DNA from: Rugosimonospora africana
GTDB lineage: Bacteria; Actinomycetota; Actinomycetes; Mycobacteriales; Micromonosporaceae
Assembly: GCF_016862975.1 (NCBI RefSeq)
Contig: NZ_BONZ01000015.1
Span: 186,001 to 250,000, forward strand
DNA length: 64,000 nucleotides
Reading direction: 5' to 3'
The notes under the pieces were generated by a model. That model saw only the letters and a program-made list of their open reading frames with translations. It was not told the origin of the DNA and ran no database searches. The position numbers and the translations under genes are program-made. Positions 45,799 to 57,681 of this stretch are shown here, in pieces (the first letter of the stretch is position 1; each line of letters begins with the position of its first letter).

Positions 45799-46747
45799 GA
45801 TCCGGTACGGCGAACTCCCCGATCCGCGTCCGGGACCGGCCGACGTTCTGGTGCGGGTCGCGGCCACCACGGTCAACGCGGTGGACACCTTCATCCGCTC
45901 CGGCGCCTGGCGCACTCCGGTCCAGTTCCCGTTCGTCATCGCGCGTGACCTCGTCGGTACCGTCGTGGAGACCGGCGCCGACGTGACCGGGTTCCGGCCC
46001 GGCGACCCGGTCTGGTGCAACAGCCTGGGGCACGCCGGCCGGCAGGGGGCGGCGGCGGAGCTGGCCGTGGTACCGGTCGACCGGCTCTACCACCTTCCGG
46101 CCGGGGTGTCGGCGGAGGACGCCGTCACGGTGTTCCACCCCGCCGGGACCGCGTACCTGGCGTTGTTCACCCACGGTCGGCTGCAGGCGGGGCAGACCGT
46201 GGTCGTGATCGGCGCGGGCGGCAACGTGGGCGGTGCGGCGATCCTGTTCGCCGTCGAGGCGGGTGCCCGGGTCATCGCCGTGGCCAGCGACCGTGACGCG
46301 GATTACTGCCGGAGCCTGGGTGCGGCCGAGTTCGTCGACTACCGCGATCCGGACTGGACGGGCGCGATCCGGCGCGCCGCCCCGGACGGGGTGGACCTGT
46401 ACCTCGACTCGGCCGGCAAGAACGAGCTGGCCGACGCGCTCGACCTGCTCGCCTGGCGGGGACGGGTCGTGGTGGTCGCCGGCATGGCGACCCGGCCGGT
46501 CGTGCCGGCGGCGAGCCTGTATCTCAAGGACGCGACCGTCACCGGCTTCGTGATCTCCCGGGCCACCGTGACGGAGCTGGCCGAGGCGGCCGATGCGATC
46601 AACCGCCTGCTCGCCGCCGGCTCGCTGCACTCCCGGGCGGTCGACCTGCTGCCGTTGAGCGAGGCGGCGGAGTCGCACCGCCGACAGGAGGCCGGCGAGC
46701 TGCACGGTCGGCGCATCGCCGTGCAGATCGGCACGGTGGGTTCGTGA
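45758..46747 (+). CDS. Zinc-independent MDR quinone oxidoreductase-like protein
   Basis: A 329-aa medium-chain dehydrogenase/reductase. It has the GroES-like N-terminus (DVLVRVAATTVNAVDTFIR) and an NADPH Rossmann motif GAGGNVGGAAI (about residues 150-160). There are no structural or catalytic zinc Cys clusters, so it is a quinone oxidoreductase type. The ATG at 45758 lies inside the preceding gene's 3' end, a 41-bp overlap in a different frame, so translation is coupled. Its role in the amine pathway is uncertain. Confidence 0.85.
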   Translation: MRAAYIERLGPVDEIRYGELPDPRPGPADVLVRVAATTVNAVDTFIRSGAWRTPVQFPFVIARDLVGTVVETGADVTGFRPGDPVWCNSLGHAGRQGAAAELAVVPVDRLYHLPAGVSAEDAVTVFHPAGTAYLALFTHGRLQAGQTVVVIGAGGNVGGAAILFAVEAGARVIAVASDRDADYCRSLGAAEFVDYRDPDWTGAIRRAAPDGVDLYLDSAGKNELADALDLLAWRGRVVVVAGMATRPVVPAASLYLKDATVTGFVISRATVTELAEAADAINRLLAAGSLHSRAVDLLPLSEAAESHRRQEAGELHGRRIAVQIGTVGS

Positions 46748-47019
46748 GCCGGCTCACACCGCGGGACGCCGGACACCGGAACTGTCCGATGTGGACGGTC
46801 GGGTGACCGCGTCGCCGGGTCGCGTGGCCGCGTCGCCGGAGGGTCTCGCCGGCACTCTGGCCGTGTTCGGGGGCGGGCGGGCGAGCGCGCCAGATCCGGG
46901 CATACCAGGCAAAGGAGAACTCGGCCAGCATCGACGGCCTTCCCGCCCCTGACCAGGCCGTCCCGGACCATCCGGGCCCCGCCGGACAGATCGCCGGGCG
47001 ATCGGGTCCGCCCGCTGGA

Positions 47020-47025
47020 TAGGCT
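47020..47025 (+). promoter_or_regulatory. -10 box for a leaderless mapB transcript
   Basis: TAGGCT ends 6 nt before the mapB ATG (47032), the spacing at which the transcript would begin on the start codon. There is no ribosome binding site upstream. The -35 region (about 46997-47002) is weak, as is common for leaderless actinobacterial promoters. Confidence 0.55.
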
Positions 47026-47031
47026 TGGGTC

Positions 47032-47889
47032 ATGGACGTCCGCGCTACGCTCACCCCCGGCACGATCGGCCCCTGGCGGCAGGTACCTTCCAGCATTCCC
47101 CGCCCCGAGTACGTCGGGAAGAAGCGGCCGAAGCCGTACACCGGCTCACATGTGCAGCGGCCGGAGACGATCGAGAAGATGCGGGTCGCCGGGCGCCTGG
47201 CCGCGCGGGCCACCGAGCTGGCCGGCGAGCACTGCAAGCCGGGCGTGACGACCGACGAGATCGACCGCGTGGTGCACGAGTTCCTCTGCGACCACGGCGC
47301 GTACCCGTCCACCCTGGGCTACAAGGGCTTCCCGAAGTCCTGCTGCACCTCGCTGAACGAGGTCATCTGCCACGGCATCCCGGACTCGACCGCGATCGAG
47401 GACGGAGACATCATCAACGTCGATGTCACGGCGTACCTCGACGGGGTCCACGGCGACACCGATGCCACGTTCTGTGTCGGAGAGGTCAGCGAGGAGGCGC
47501 GGCTGCTGGTCGAACGCACCCGCGAGGCGATGATGCGGGCGATCAAGTCGGTGGCTCCGGGCCGCCCGATCAACGTGATCGGGCGGGTCATCGAGGCGTA
47601 CGCGAAACGGTTCGGCTACGGTGTGGTGCGCGACTTCACCGGCCACGGGATCGGCGAGGCGTTCCACAGCGGGCTCTACATCCCGCACTACGACAATCCG
47701 GCACTGACCACGACCATGGAAGTCGGCATGACCTTCACCATCGAACCGATGATCACTCTCGGTACCCACGAGTACCAGATGTGGTCCGATGGCTGGACCG
47801 TGGTGACCCAGGACCGCAAGTGGACCGCGCAGTTCGAGCACACCCTGGTGGTCACCGAGGACGGCGCCGACATCCTCACCCTGCCATGA
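47032..47889 (+). CDS. mapB: Type I methionine aminopeptidase MapB
   Basis: Removes N-terminal Met from new proteins. The 285-aa enzyme has the 'pita-bread' fold metal ligands: [16 protein letters not shown] (two Asp), [11 protein letters not shown] (His), FTIEPMI (Glu) and FEHTLVV (Glu). An N-terminal extension of about 40 residues with PxxP motifs is that of MapB (type Ic), as Rv2861c. It stands 17 bp upstream of the VIT gene. Apparently leaderless. Confidence 0.96.
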   Translation: MDVRATLTPGTIGPWRQVPSSIPRPEYVGKKRPKPYTGSHVQRPETIEKMRVAGRLAARATELAGEHCKPGVTTDEIDRVVHEFLCDHGAYPSTLGYKGFPKSCCTSLNEVICHGIPDSTAIEDGDIINVDVTAYLDGVHGDTDATFCVGEVSEEARLLVERTREAMMRAIKSVAPGRPINVIGRVIEAYAKRFGYGVVRDFTGHGIGEAFHSGLYIPHYDNPALTTTMEVGMTFTIEPMITLGTHEYQMWSDGWTVVTQDRKWTAQFEHTLVVTEDGADILTLP

Positions 47890-47905
47890 CTTTCCCAGAG
47901 CGCAC

Positions 47906-48652
47906 ATGACCGACCCGTTTCAACCGTTGTCCCACGCGGACGACGCGCCCCCGGCGGCCGAGGACAGCCACCATCACGCCGACGTCTCCGGTGGCTGGCT
48001 TCGCCCTGCCGTGTTCGGCGCGATGGACGGCCTGGTGACCAACATCGCTCTCATCGCCGGCGTGGGTGGCGGCGGGGTGTCCGCGCACAACGTCATCCTG
48101 ACCGGGTTCGCCGGGCTGGTCGCCGGCGCGATCTCGATGGGGCTCGGCGAGTACACCAGCGTGCGTACCCAGAACGACCAGGTCGCCTTCGAGCTGGCCA
48201 AGGAGCGGCGGGAGCTGGAGCGCAACCCGGAGGCCGAGGCCGAGGAGTTGGCCGGGATGTGGATCGAGCGTGGCCTGCCGGCGGACCTGGCCCGCCAGGT
48301 GGCCATCGCCGTCGGCCGGAACCCGGACGAGGCGCTGCGCCTGCACGCCCAGGAGGAACTCGGGGTCAATCCGGCCGAGCAGCCGAGCCCCTGGGTGGCG
48401 GCGCTGTCGTCGTTCCTGTGCTTCTCGGGCGGCGCGCTGGTGCCGCTGCTGCCGTACCTCGCGGGCGCCTCCCAGCTGTGGCTGGCGCTGATCGTGGGCG
48501 GTGTGGGGCTGTTCGTCGCGGGCGCGCTGACCGCCCGTTTCACCAACCGCAAGTGGTACCTGAGCGGGCTGCGCCAGCTGGTGCTCGGGCTGGCCGCGGC
48601 CGGGGCGACGTTCGGTATCGGCCGGGCGATCGGGATCAGCGGCATCGGTTGA
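47906..48652 (+). CDS. VIT1/CCC1 family iron/manganese transporter
   Basis: A 248-aa membrane protein with five predicted helices. FGAMDGLVTNIALIAGVGGG and AGAISMGLGEYTSVRTQND are the first two, with the conserved Asp-Gly and the Glu that line the metal path. Cytosolic helices (ELAKERRELERNPEAEAEEL) bind metal in the family. VIT proteins move Fe2+ or Mn2+ out of the cytosol. The N-terminus has a His-rich SHHHAD. It starts 17 bp after mapB, probably cotranscribed. Confidence 0.9.
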   Translation: MTDPFQPLSHADDAPPAAEDSHHHADVSGGWLRPAVFGAMDGLVTNIALIAGVGGGGVSAHNVILTGFAGLVAGAISMGLGEYTSVRTQNDQVAFELAKERRELERNPEAEAEELAGMWIERGLPADLARQVAIAVGRNPDEALRLHAQEELGVNPAEQPSPWVAALSSFLCFSGGALVPLLPYLAGASQLWLALIVGGVGLFVAGALTARFTNRKWYLSGLRQLVLGLAAAGATFGIGRAIGISGIG

Positions 48653-48656
48653 CGTC

Positions 48657-48683
48657 CCGGGCTCGTCAAGATCGCAAGCCCGG
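48657..48683. terminator. Hairpin after the VIT-family gene
   Basis: CCGGGCT (48657-48663) pairs with AGCCCGG (48677-48683), 5 bp after the stop. It is followed by two copies of CTCTGCCGAGAT (about 48705 and 48716). Confidence 0.5.
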
Positions 48684-48753
48684 CCAGGGTCGGTGACTCT
48701 GCCGAGATTGGCAGCTCTGCCGAGATCGATGAGGCGTGGCCCGCCGAAGGCAC

Positions 48754-49461
48754 CTACCCGAACAGGTCCGCGACCGTACCGTCCACCGGCCGGCCACGCC
48801 GCGCCAGCGTGTCCGCCTGAGCGGCCAGCCGGTCACCGAGTTCGGGCAGGCCCAGGCCGGCGATGCCGGTACGGCGTACCGCGTCCGCGTCGTCCCGGAA
48901 GTACGTGCGGCTGAGTAGGCCCTCGACGATGGCGGCGCTGACCCGGGCGTCGGAGAGCGCGACGAGCGCGGCGTCCATCTCGTACCACCCGGCGAGTTGC
49001 CGGGCCCGGCCGACCGCCGAGCACGCCTGGTACCACGCCTGCACCGCCAGCACCGTGAACTCGCCCGTACCGGCCTCGGCCAGCCGGGCCAGGTGGGTGT
49101 CGCGCAGTGTCGGGTACCAGTCACCGGGGTCGTACGTCGTCTTCGTGGTCAGGTACCGGTCGGCGGCCAGCGGCCACGTCGTGGACAGGGTACGGGCGTG
49201 TGCCAGGTACTCGCGGGCACTGATCACGTCGAGGTCGACGATGCTCCCGTTGACCCGCCGGGTGGCCGGCCGCGGCCCGCCGCTTGGCCCGTCCGTGACG
49301 ACGACCAGGTCCAGGTCGCTGTCCTCGGTGTCGTCGCCGTGAGCCACCGCTCCGTGCACCCCGACCGCCAGGACGTCGGCCGAGAACCGCCGGCGCACCG
49401 CGTCGGTCACCTGCTCGGCCAGCGCCCAGCGGGGACTCGCCGGGTGCGGGTTCGTCAGCAC
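48754..49461 (-). CDS. Nucleotidyltransferase-fold protein
   Basis: A 235-aa protein. The N-terminal polymerase-beta-like fold shows VGVHGAVAHGDDTEDSDLDLVV, split here as GVHGAVAHG and DDTEDSDLDLVV. The GS motif is changed to GA, while the metal-binding DLD is kept. The C-terminal half is helical (KTTYDPGDWYPTL, VGRARQLAGWYE), similar to kanamycin-nucleotidyltransferase C-domains. A small-molecule or nucleic-acid nucleotidyl transfer activity is possible; substrate unknown. Start ATG at 49459-49461. Confidence 0.75.
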   Translation of the reverse strand: MLTNPHPASPRWALAEQVTDAVRRRFSADVLAVGVHGAVAHGDDTEDSDLDLVVVTDGPSGGPRPATRRVNGSIVDLDVISAREYLAHARTLSTTWPLAADRYLTTKTTYDPGDWYPTLRDTHLARLAEAGTGEFTVLAVQAWYQACSAVGRARQLAGWYEMDAALVALSDARVSAAIVEGLLSRTYFRDDADAVRRTGIAGLGLPELGDRLAAQADTLARRGRPVDGTVADLFG

Positions 49462-49510
49462 GCCGCCATTGTGCCCCGGTCGGCGCCCGCCGGCGCGCAG
49501 GAACGCGGGG

Positions 49511-49918
49511 TCAGGGCAGCGCGACCGTGCCCGGGACGTGCCCGGCGACCCGCCGCCAGCGGGCCGCCCGCACCGCGCAGTCGGTCAGCGCGTCCAGCGC
49601 GAACCGGCGGTCGTCGCCGGTGACGTCGGGAAGCACCGCGTGCCAGACCGCTCCGGCGCGCTCCTCGAGCTGGGTGGCCAGCTTGACCGCCGTGGTCGCG
49701 TCGGTGACCGGGAACGGCAGCGCGTACGCCGGTGCCGCCGCGGGTGCCGGAGCGCTGCCCCCGGCCAGGTCGATGAACAGTTTGTCCCGCCGGCCGCGGT
49801 GTGCCGCCTCCGCCTGCCTGGCCTGGTTGAGCGCCTGGCCGGTGAGGTGCGCGCCGAGCACCCCGTACCCGTAGATCGCCGCGTGCTCACCGGCCAGCGC
49901 GTCGGCCAGGCTGGTCAT
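49511..49918 (-). CDS. DUF4439 ferritin-like domain protein
   Basis: A 135-aa ferritin-like helical bundle: ALAGEHAAIYGYGVLGAHL starts the first helix with EHAAIYGYG, then RRDKLFIDL and TQLEERAGAVWHAVL, the DUF4439 pattern. DUF4439 proteins are frequently encoded near rimP in actinobacteria (as Rv2844). The ATG at 49918 overlaps the lipoprotein stop as ATGA. Iron or oxidative-stress roles are suggested by fold only. Confidence 0.75.
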   Translation of the reverse strand: MTSLADALAGEHAAIYGYGVLGAHLTGQALNQARQAEAAHRGRRDKLFIDLAGGSAPAPAAAPAYALPFPVTDATTAVKLATQLEERAGAVWHAVLPDVTGDDRRFALDALTDCAVRAARWRRVAGHVPGTVALP

Positions 49919-50415
49919 ACCAGCACCTCCAGGTGGCACGACCGGCACGCGGCGATCGAGCCGAGCAGCGACGCGTACCGCGGCTGGGCGGCCAGGCAGT
50001 CGCGGACCGCGCTGTCCCGGGCGGCCTGCTCGGCGGCCCGGACGGCGGCCAGCGCCTCGGCGGGGTCCGGCGGGACGCCGGCCCCGGCGCTGGGCGAGCC
50101 GGTGGCCGGCCCGGTCGGCGCCGCGGACGCCGGTGCCATCGCCGCGTTCAGCGCGGTGACGTGTGCCCGGTGGTCGGCGAGCAGGGGATCGAGCTTGCCG
50201 GTCAGTGAAGGCTGGCCCGCCATGGTGGCGGTGTAGAGGTCGATCAACGTGAGCGTGGCGGCGAGCGCCGGCGCCAGCGGGCTCGGTTTCGATCGCGCCC
50301 CGGCGTCCGATCCGCCGCCCCCGCCGAGCCAACCGCATCCGGCCGCCGCGGCGAGCGTCGCGCCACCGACCACGGTGCCCAGGACAGCCCTGCGGGTCCG
50401 ACCGTTCCGGGTCAT
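49915..50415 (-). CDS. Secreted lipoprotein paired with the DUF4439 protein
   Basis: A 166-aa protein with a Tat-like signal (MTRNGRTRRAVLGTVVGGAT) and a lipobox AAAAGC at about residues 22-27, so it should be a membrane-anchored lipoprotein. The mature part is Ala/Pro-rich with helical patterning and a C-terminal CRSC pair. In other actinobacteria the homologue next to rimP is annotated as an Ala-rich conserved protein (Rv2843/2844). An extra 21 residues upstream of the ATG are possible but would bury the signal peptide. Overlaps the DUF4439 gene. Confidence 0.72.
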   Translation of the reverse strand: MTRNGRTRRAVLGTVVGGATLAAAAGCGWLGGGGGSDAGARSKPSPLAPALAATLTLIDLYTATMAGQPSLTGKLDPLLADHRAHVTALNAAMAPASAAPTGPATGSPSAGAGVPPDPAEALAAVRAAEQAARDSAVRDCLAAQPRYASLLGSIAACRSCHLEVLV

Positions 50416-50637
50416 CGCATCGCCCCCCGCCGACCGTTTCGCCCCCGCACCGGCCGCATCGTAGTAAGCGGACACCATCGGCGCGAATAGGCAGTCTATG
50501 GGATCGGCAGGTACGTTCCGGAGCGGCGCTGGCCCATCCCGGGTTACCGCGCGTTACGCTCAGCGCAGCCGCCGCCGGGTACGCCCGGCCGGGCGGCGTG
50601 TTGGCGTGTCTGTTTAGCGAGGATCAGGAGGTGTGGG

Positions 50638-51372
50638 GTGGTTCAGCGCAACCGCGCCTCCGGACGGTCCGGCGGCCGTGCCCCGGGGGAGCGTGGCCGG
50701 AACCGGCTTGCGGCGGAGGCGAGCAGCCCTCGCGATCTTCCGGGCGCATCCGGTCGGGGATCCCGGCCGGCCGACTCGGCTGGGCGGACGGCCACCCGGC
50801 CGGGCGGCAGCGAGCTGGCCGCGCACCGGGCCCGGCTGCGGACCGTGATCGGACCCGTGGTCGAGTCCGCCGGGTACGACCTGGAGGAGCTGACCGTCTC
50901 CCGGGCCGGTCGGCGGCACCTGTTGCGGATCATTGTGGACGGGGACGGTGGCGTGAGCCTGGACGAGGTCGCCGACCTGTCCAGGGACATCTCCGCCGCG
51001 CTCGACAGCGCCGAGGAGACCGGTGGTGCGTTCACCGCCGGGGAGTACGTGCTGGAGGTCAGCTCGCCCGGGGTGGACCGGCCGCTGACCCTGCCCAGGC
51101 ACTGGCGGCGCAACATCGGCCGGCTGGTCGCGGTGAAGGCGGGTGACCGGCAGTTGACCGGCCGGGTCACCGCCGCCGACGACGAGCGGGTCACCGTGGA
51201 CGTTGACGGCCGGAAGCAGGACTTCGGGTACGGGGAACTGGGGCCCGGCCGGGTACAGATCGAATTCGGCCGGCTGGACGACATCGGCGACGATGGTGTC
51301 GACGACGAACCGGACGACCCGAACGACGAGCTGGCCGACTTTGACGAGGAGCGAGAGGAGGACGAGGAGTGA
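50638..51372 (+). CDS. rimP: Ribosome maturation factor RimP
   Basis: RimP assists 30S maturation around S12. The 244-aa protein has a low-complexity Arg/Gly/Ser-rich N-terminal extension (about 60 residues), then the RimP-N domain ([18 protein letters not shown]) and the C-terminal Sm-like domain ([20 protein letters not shown]-like). An acidic tail ([20 protein letters not shown]) ends it. GTG at 50638 follows AGGAGG. Overlaps nusA as GTGA. Confidence 0.95.
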   Translation: MVQRNRASGRSGGRAPGERGRNRLAAEASSPRDLPGASGRGSRPADSAGRTATRPGGSELAAHRARLRTVIGPVVESAGYDLEELTVSRAGRRHLLRIIVDGDGGVSLDEVADLSRDISAALDSAEETGGAFTAGEYVLEVSSPGVDRPLTLPRHWRRNIGRLVAVKAGDRQLTGRVTAADDERVTVDVDGRKQDFGYGELGPGRVQIEFGRLDDIGDDGVDDEPDDPNDELADFDEEREEDEE

Positions 51373-52493
51373 ACATCGACCTCGCGGCCCTCCGTGCACT
51401 GGAGCGCGAGCGGGAGATCCCGTTCGAGACGATTCTCGCGGCGATCGAGACCGCCCTACTGACCGCGTACCGGCACACTGACGGCGCGAACACGCACGCC
51501 CGAGTGGAGATCGACCGCCGTACCGGCGCGGCCACCGTCTTCGCCCAGGAAGTGGACCCCGACGACGGGTCGATCATCCGGGAGTACGACGACACACCGC
51601 ACGACTTCGGCCGGATCGCCGCCATGACCGCCAAGCAGGTGATCCTCCAGCGGCTGCGGGAGGCCACCGACGAGGTGCACTTCGGCGAGTATGTCGGCCG
51701 GGACGGCGACCTGGTCACCGGTGTGATCCAGGCTCACGAGGCACGGGCCGAGAAGGGCATCGTCACGATCGACCTCGGCAAGCTGGAGGCGGTCCTGCCG
51801 GCCGCCGAGCAGGTGCCGGGCGAGGCGTACGAGCACGGTCTGCGGATCAAGGCGGTCGTGGTACACGTCGCCAAGGGCTTCCGCGGGCCGCAGATCACCC
51901 TGTCCCGGTCGCACCCGGGGCTGGTCAAGAAGCTGTTCGCGCTCGAGGTACCGGAGATCGCCGACGGCACCGTGGAGATCGCGGCGATCGCACGTGAGGC
52001 AGGTCACCGCACCAAGATCGCGGTACGCTCGACCCAGCCCGGCGTGAACGCGAAGGGCGCCTGCATCGGCCCGATGGGCCAGCGGGTGCGTTCGGTCATG
52101 AGCGAGCTGCACGGTGAGAAGATCGACATCATCGACTGGTCCGACGACCCGGCGACGTTTGTCGGCAACGCTCTGTCCCCGGCCAAGGCCCTGCGGGTCG
52201 ACGTGGTGGACGCGTCCGCCCGTACCGCCCGGGTCACCGTGCCCGACTACCAGCTCTCGCTCGCGATCGGGCGGGAGGGACAGAACGCCCGGCTCGCCGC
52301 GCGGCTGACCGGGTGGCGGATCGACATCCGCCCGGACACCGAGCCGAGCGGCGGTGATCAGGTCGTGGAGGCGGGCGGGGTCGCTCCGCAGCCGGCCGGT
52401 GATCAGGTTCTCGACTCGAGTCGGGTCTCCGCCCAGCCGGCTGGCGATCACGCCGTCGAGGCGGGCGGAGCCGCCGCACAGCCAACGGGGTAG
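51369..52493 (+). CDS. nusA: Transcription termination/antitermination factor NusA
   Basis: NusA with N-terminal RNAP-binding domain, S1 ([20 protein letters not shown]), KH1 ([16 protein letters not shown] then [17 protein letters not shown]) and KH2 ([19 protein letters not shown]). At 374 aa it lacks the C-terminal AR repeats of E. coli. Instead, the last 50 residues are three imperfect repeats around [15 protein letters not shown]. Start GTG at 51369 overlaps rimP. Order rimP-nusA-ylxR-infB is conserved. Confidence 0.96.
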   Translation: MNIDLAALRALEREREIPFETILAAIETALLTAYRHTDGANTHARVEIDRRTGAATVFAQEVDPDDGSIIREYDDTPHDFGRIAAMTAKQVILQRLREATDEVHFGEYVGRDGDLVTGVIQAHEARAEKGIVTIDLGKLEAVLPAAEQVPGEAYEHGLRIKAVVVHVAKGFRGPQITLSRSHPGLVKKLFALEVPEIADGTVEIAAIAREAGHRTKIAVRSTQPGVNAKGACIGPMGQRVRSVMSELHGEKIDIIDWSDDPATFVGNALSPAKALRVDVVDASARTARVTVPDYQLSLAIGREGQNARLAARLTGWRIDIRPDTEPSGGDQVVEAGGVAPQPAGDQVLDSSRVSAQPAGDHAVEAGGAAAQPTG

Positions 52494-52502
52494 ACTTTAC
52501 GA

Positions 52503-52856
52503 GTGGTACGTGGCGCGCGTCCGGCGAATCCGCCGGACCGGGCTTTTCGACCGGTTCGGACCTGTGTAGGTTGCCGGAAGCGGGCCTCGACCTCCGAGTT
52601 GTTGCGAGTTGTCGCGACCGAGTCCGAGGACGGTGTCTTTGTCCTCGAACCCGATCCGGCACGCGTGAGGCCGGGTCGAGGTGCTCATCTGCATCCCGAG
52701 CCGACCTGTCTCGCGCTCGCGGAACGGCGTCGCGCCTTCGGGCGCGCGTTACGCGTCACCGGGGTCACCGACGCCGGTGCGTTGTGGAAGCTTCTCGGAA
52801 CCTCCGAAGGCGGGGCGCCGCCCCGCCCGACTAGCAAGGTAGGACGACCGACATGA
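52503..52856 (+). CDS. ylxR: YlxR family RNA-binding protein
   Basis: A 117-aa protein (DUF448). The conserved CVGCRKRA motif (about residues 21-28), SELLRVV and RGAHLHPEPTCL (GRGA-W-like) mark the family. YlxR binds RNA and, in some species, has nucleoid-associated regulatory roles. The GTG start is 10 bp after the nusA stop. Part of the nusA-infB operon. Confidence 0.92.
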   Translation: MVRGARPANPPDRAFRPVRTCVGCRKRASTSELLRVVATESEDGVFVLEPDPARVRPGRGAHLHPEPTCLALAERRRAFGRALRVTGVTDAGALWKLLGTSEGGAPPRPTSKVGRPT

Positions 52857-52949
52857 GCACACGATGAAGTCGCTGAAATGACCAGGCTTCAAGTGCGGGA
52901 GTGAGGTCGCCGCGGGTGCTGCCCGCGCGACCTCGGAGTGAGGAGTGCA

Positions 52950-55910
<2,961 letters not shown>

Positions 55911-55922
55911 CGCCGGCCTGAA

Positions 55923-55958
55923 CGAAGCCCGGACCCCGTCGACGGGGTCCGGGCTTCG
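55923..55958 (+). terminator. Terminator after infB
   Basis: A 36-bp perfect palindrome, CGAAGCCCGGACCCCG on the left arm, with TCGA in the centre. Starts 12 bp after the infB stop. No T-tract. Confidence 0.85.
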
Positions 55959-55995
55959 TCGCCTCTGACCGGTCGAGAAACCCAGAGAGGATGTT

Positions 55996-56991
55996 GTGAC
56001 CAGGTACGCGCTGCTCATCGCGCCGTCGTCGAACCGGGTGTACGCGGACGCCTCGATCCGTCTCACCCAGGCCGAGTTGGCCATCTTCGCCCCCCGACTG
56101 TCCACGCCGCCGACCGATGTCCGGGAGCTGCGTCTCGGCGGGGTGCGCTACGTCGGGTTCGAGGCCGAGCTGACCGATGGCGACGTGGCGTACCTGGCCA
56201 ACCTGTCCTCGATCTACGCGCTCTTCGCGCTCACGGGCGACGACCTGCTGCGCCCGGTCGAGCTGCGCCCTCTCGACCGGTACGACGACGACCTGATCAC
56301 CATCCCGAAGTACGCCGGCAAGACCAACGAGCAGTTCACCAAGCTGCTGCTCAACGCGACCGTGCTGGGTAGCGACGCCGGCCCGGCCATGCTGGAGCGG
56401 CAGCTGACCGTGCTGGATCCGTTGTGCGGCCGGGGCACCACGCTCAACCAGGCGCTGATGTACGGGTACCACGGCATCGGCATCGAGGTGGACGGCAAGG
56501 ACGTCGACGCGTACTCGGCGTTCCTGCGTACCTGGCTCAAGCGCAAACGGGTCAAGCATCACGCGGAGAACAACCCGGTGCGCCGGGATCGCAAGCTGGT
56601 GGCCCGGCGGTTCGAGGTGACCATCGGCGGCGCGCAGAAGCTGACCGTGTTCAGCGCGGACACCACGAGGGCCCGGGAGTTCCTCCGGGCCGGGTGCGCG
56701 GACGTGCTGGTCGCGGACGCGCCGTATGGGGTGGCGCACGTCCCGGGTTCGAGCGGCCGCAGCCGGGGCGTGGCGGACCTGCTGCACGCCGCCGTACCGG
56801 TCTGGGCCGAACTGCTGCGGCCGGGCGGCGCGATCGGGCTGGCCTGGAACACGTACCTGGCCGGCCGTCAGGACGTCGCGGACATCTTCGCCAAGAACGG
56901 ACTGACGGTGCTGGACGGGTCCGGATACGACGACCTGGAGCACCGGGTCGATCAGGCGATCATCAGGGACGTACTGGTCGCCCGGAAATGA
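55996..56991 (+). CDS. TRM11-like SAM-dependent methyltransferase
   Basis: A 331-aa protein. The C-terminal half has motif I VLDPLCGRGTTLNQAL with GIGIEVD, and motif IV VADAPYGVAHV, where DPPY is replaced by DAPY. The N-terminal half (YVGFEAELTDGDVAYLANLSSIYAL) may be a THUMP-like RNA-binding part. This resembles TRMT11-type guanosine N2-methyltransferases on tRNA, but substrate is not proved. GTG start after AGAGAGGAT. It sits between infB and ylxP, so it was placed in the translation cluster. Confidence 0.72.
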   Translation: MTRYALLIAPSSNRVYADASIRLTQAELAIFAPRLSTPPTDVRELRLGGVRYVGFEAELTDGDVAYLANLSSIYALFALTGDDLLRPVELRPLDRYDDDLITIPKYAGKTNEQFTKLLLNATVLGSDAGPAMLERQLTVLDPLCGRGTTLNQALMYGYHGIGIEVDGKDVDAYSAFLRTWLKRKRVKHHAENNPVRRDRKLVARRFEVTIGGAQKLTVFSADTTRAREFLRAGCADVLVADAPYGVAHVPGSSGRSRGVADLLHAAVPVWAELLRPGGAIGLAWNTYLAGRQDVADIFAKNGLTVLDGSGYDDLEHRVDQAIIRDVLVARK

Positions 56992-57121
56992 TCGAGCTAC
57001 GGTGTGAGATGCGTTCGGCGTCCATCGATATCTGACGCGATCCGTCGCCGGCGCGACCATGCCGGGGACCGCGATCACGGGGCGTGCAGCGCGGTCGAGC
57101 AGGCGGAGATCGGGGAAGACG

Positions 57122-57502
57122 ATGTCCGAGTACTGGTGGTCGATCGAGGTTCTCGACGGCGGATTCTCCGCCGAGCTGTGGCGCGGCGCGCACGGCAACT
57201 CGCTCATCGAGGCGGCGGTGACCCGCGGCGCTGTCGACTGGAACTGGGAGCGCCACTCCTGGGGGACGGTTTTCGAGATCGCGTTCCGGGATTCCGATGC
57301 CTGGGCCGGATTCCGGATCCTGCCGGCCGTGACGGCGGCGCTGGACGCGGTACCGGACCCGGTGAACGGCCTGATGATCTACCAGGGCCGGGGTGGCAGC
57401 TCCAGCACCGCCGACCGGCGCCGGCCGAAGCCGAGGTCGGGGGCGGGTGCGGCCGAACTGCCCCGCGAGCCGGACCCGGTGATCATCGCAGCGCTCGGCT
57501 GA
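57122..57502 (+). CDS. Conserved hypothetical protein, Trp-rich
   Basis: A 126-aa protein with no recognised family. The first 90 residues look folded: EYWWSIEVLDGGFSAELW, DWNWERHSWGTVFEIAFRD and DAWAGFRILPAVTAALDAV, with eight Trp. The last 35 residues are Pro/Arg/Ala-rich and likely disordered. ATG at 57122 has GGGGAAGACG upstream; a start at 57059 is less likely. Lies 130 bp after the methyltransferase gene on the same strand. Confidence 0.6.
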   Translation: MSEYWWSIEVLDGGFSAELWRGAHGNSLIEAAVTRGAVDWNWERHSWGTVFEIAFRDSDAWAGFRILPAVTAALDAVPDPVNGLMIYQGRGGSSSTADRRRPKPRSGAGAAELPREPDPVIIAALG

Positions 57503-57681
57503 GGCCACCGGCCTGGGCTCGGCGCGCCTGGCGCCGTGCAGACCTCCCTGGGTGCGTCTGGCGCCGCGCAAACCATCCCTGAGCGCGGCGCGCCACGCTG
57601 CGACCGGAGCCGGTCGGGCCCCTGGCGCGGCGAGCAATACCAGGCAGCGCGACGGGCGACGAAGCGCTAGCCTCACTCAGC

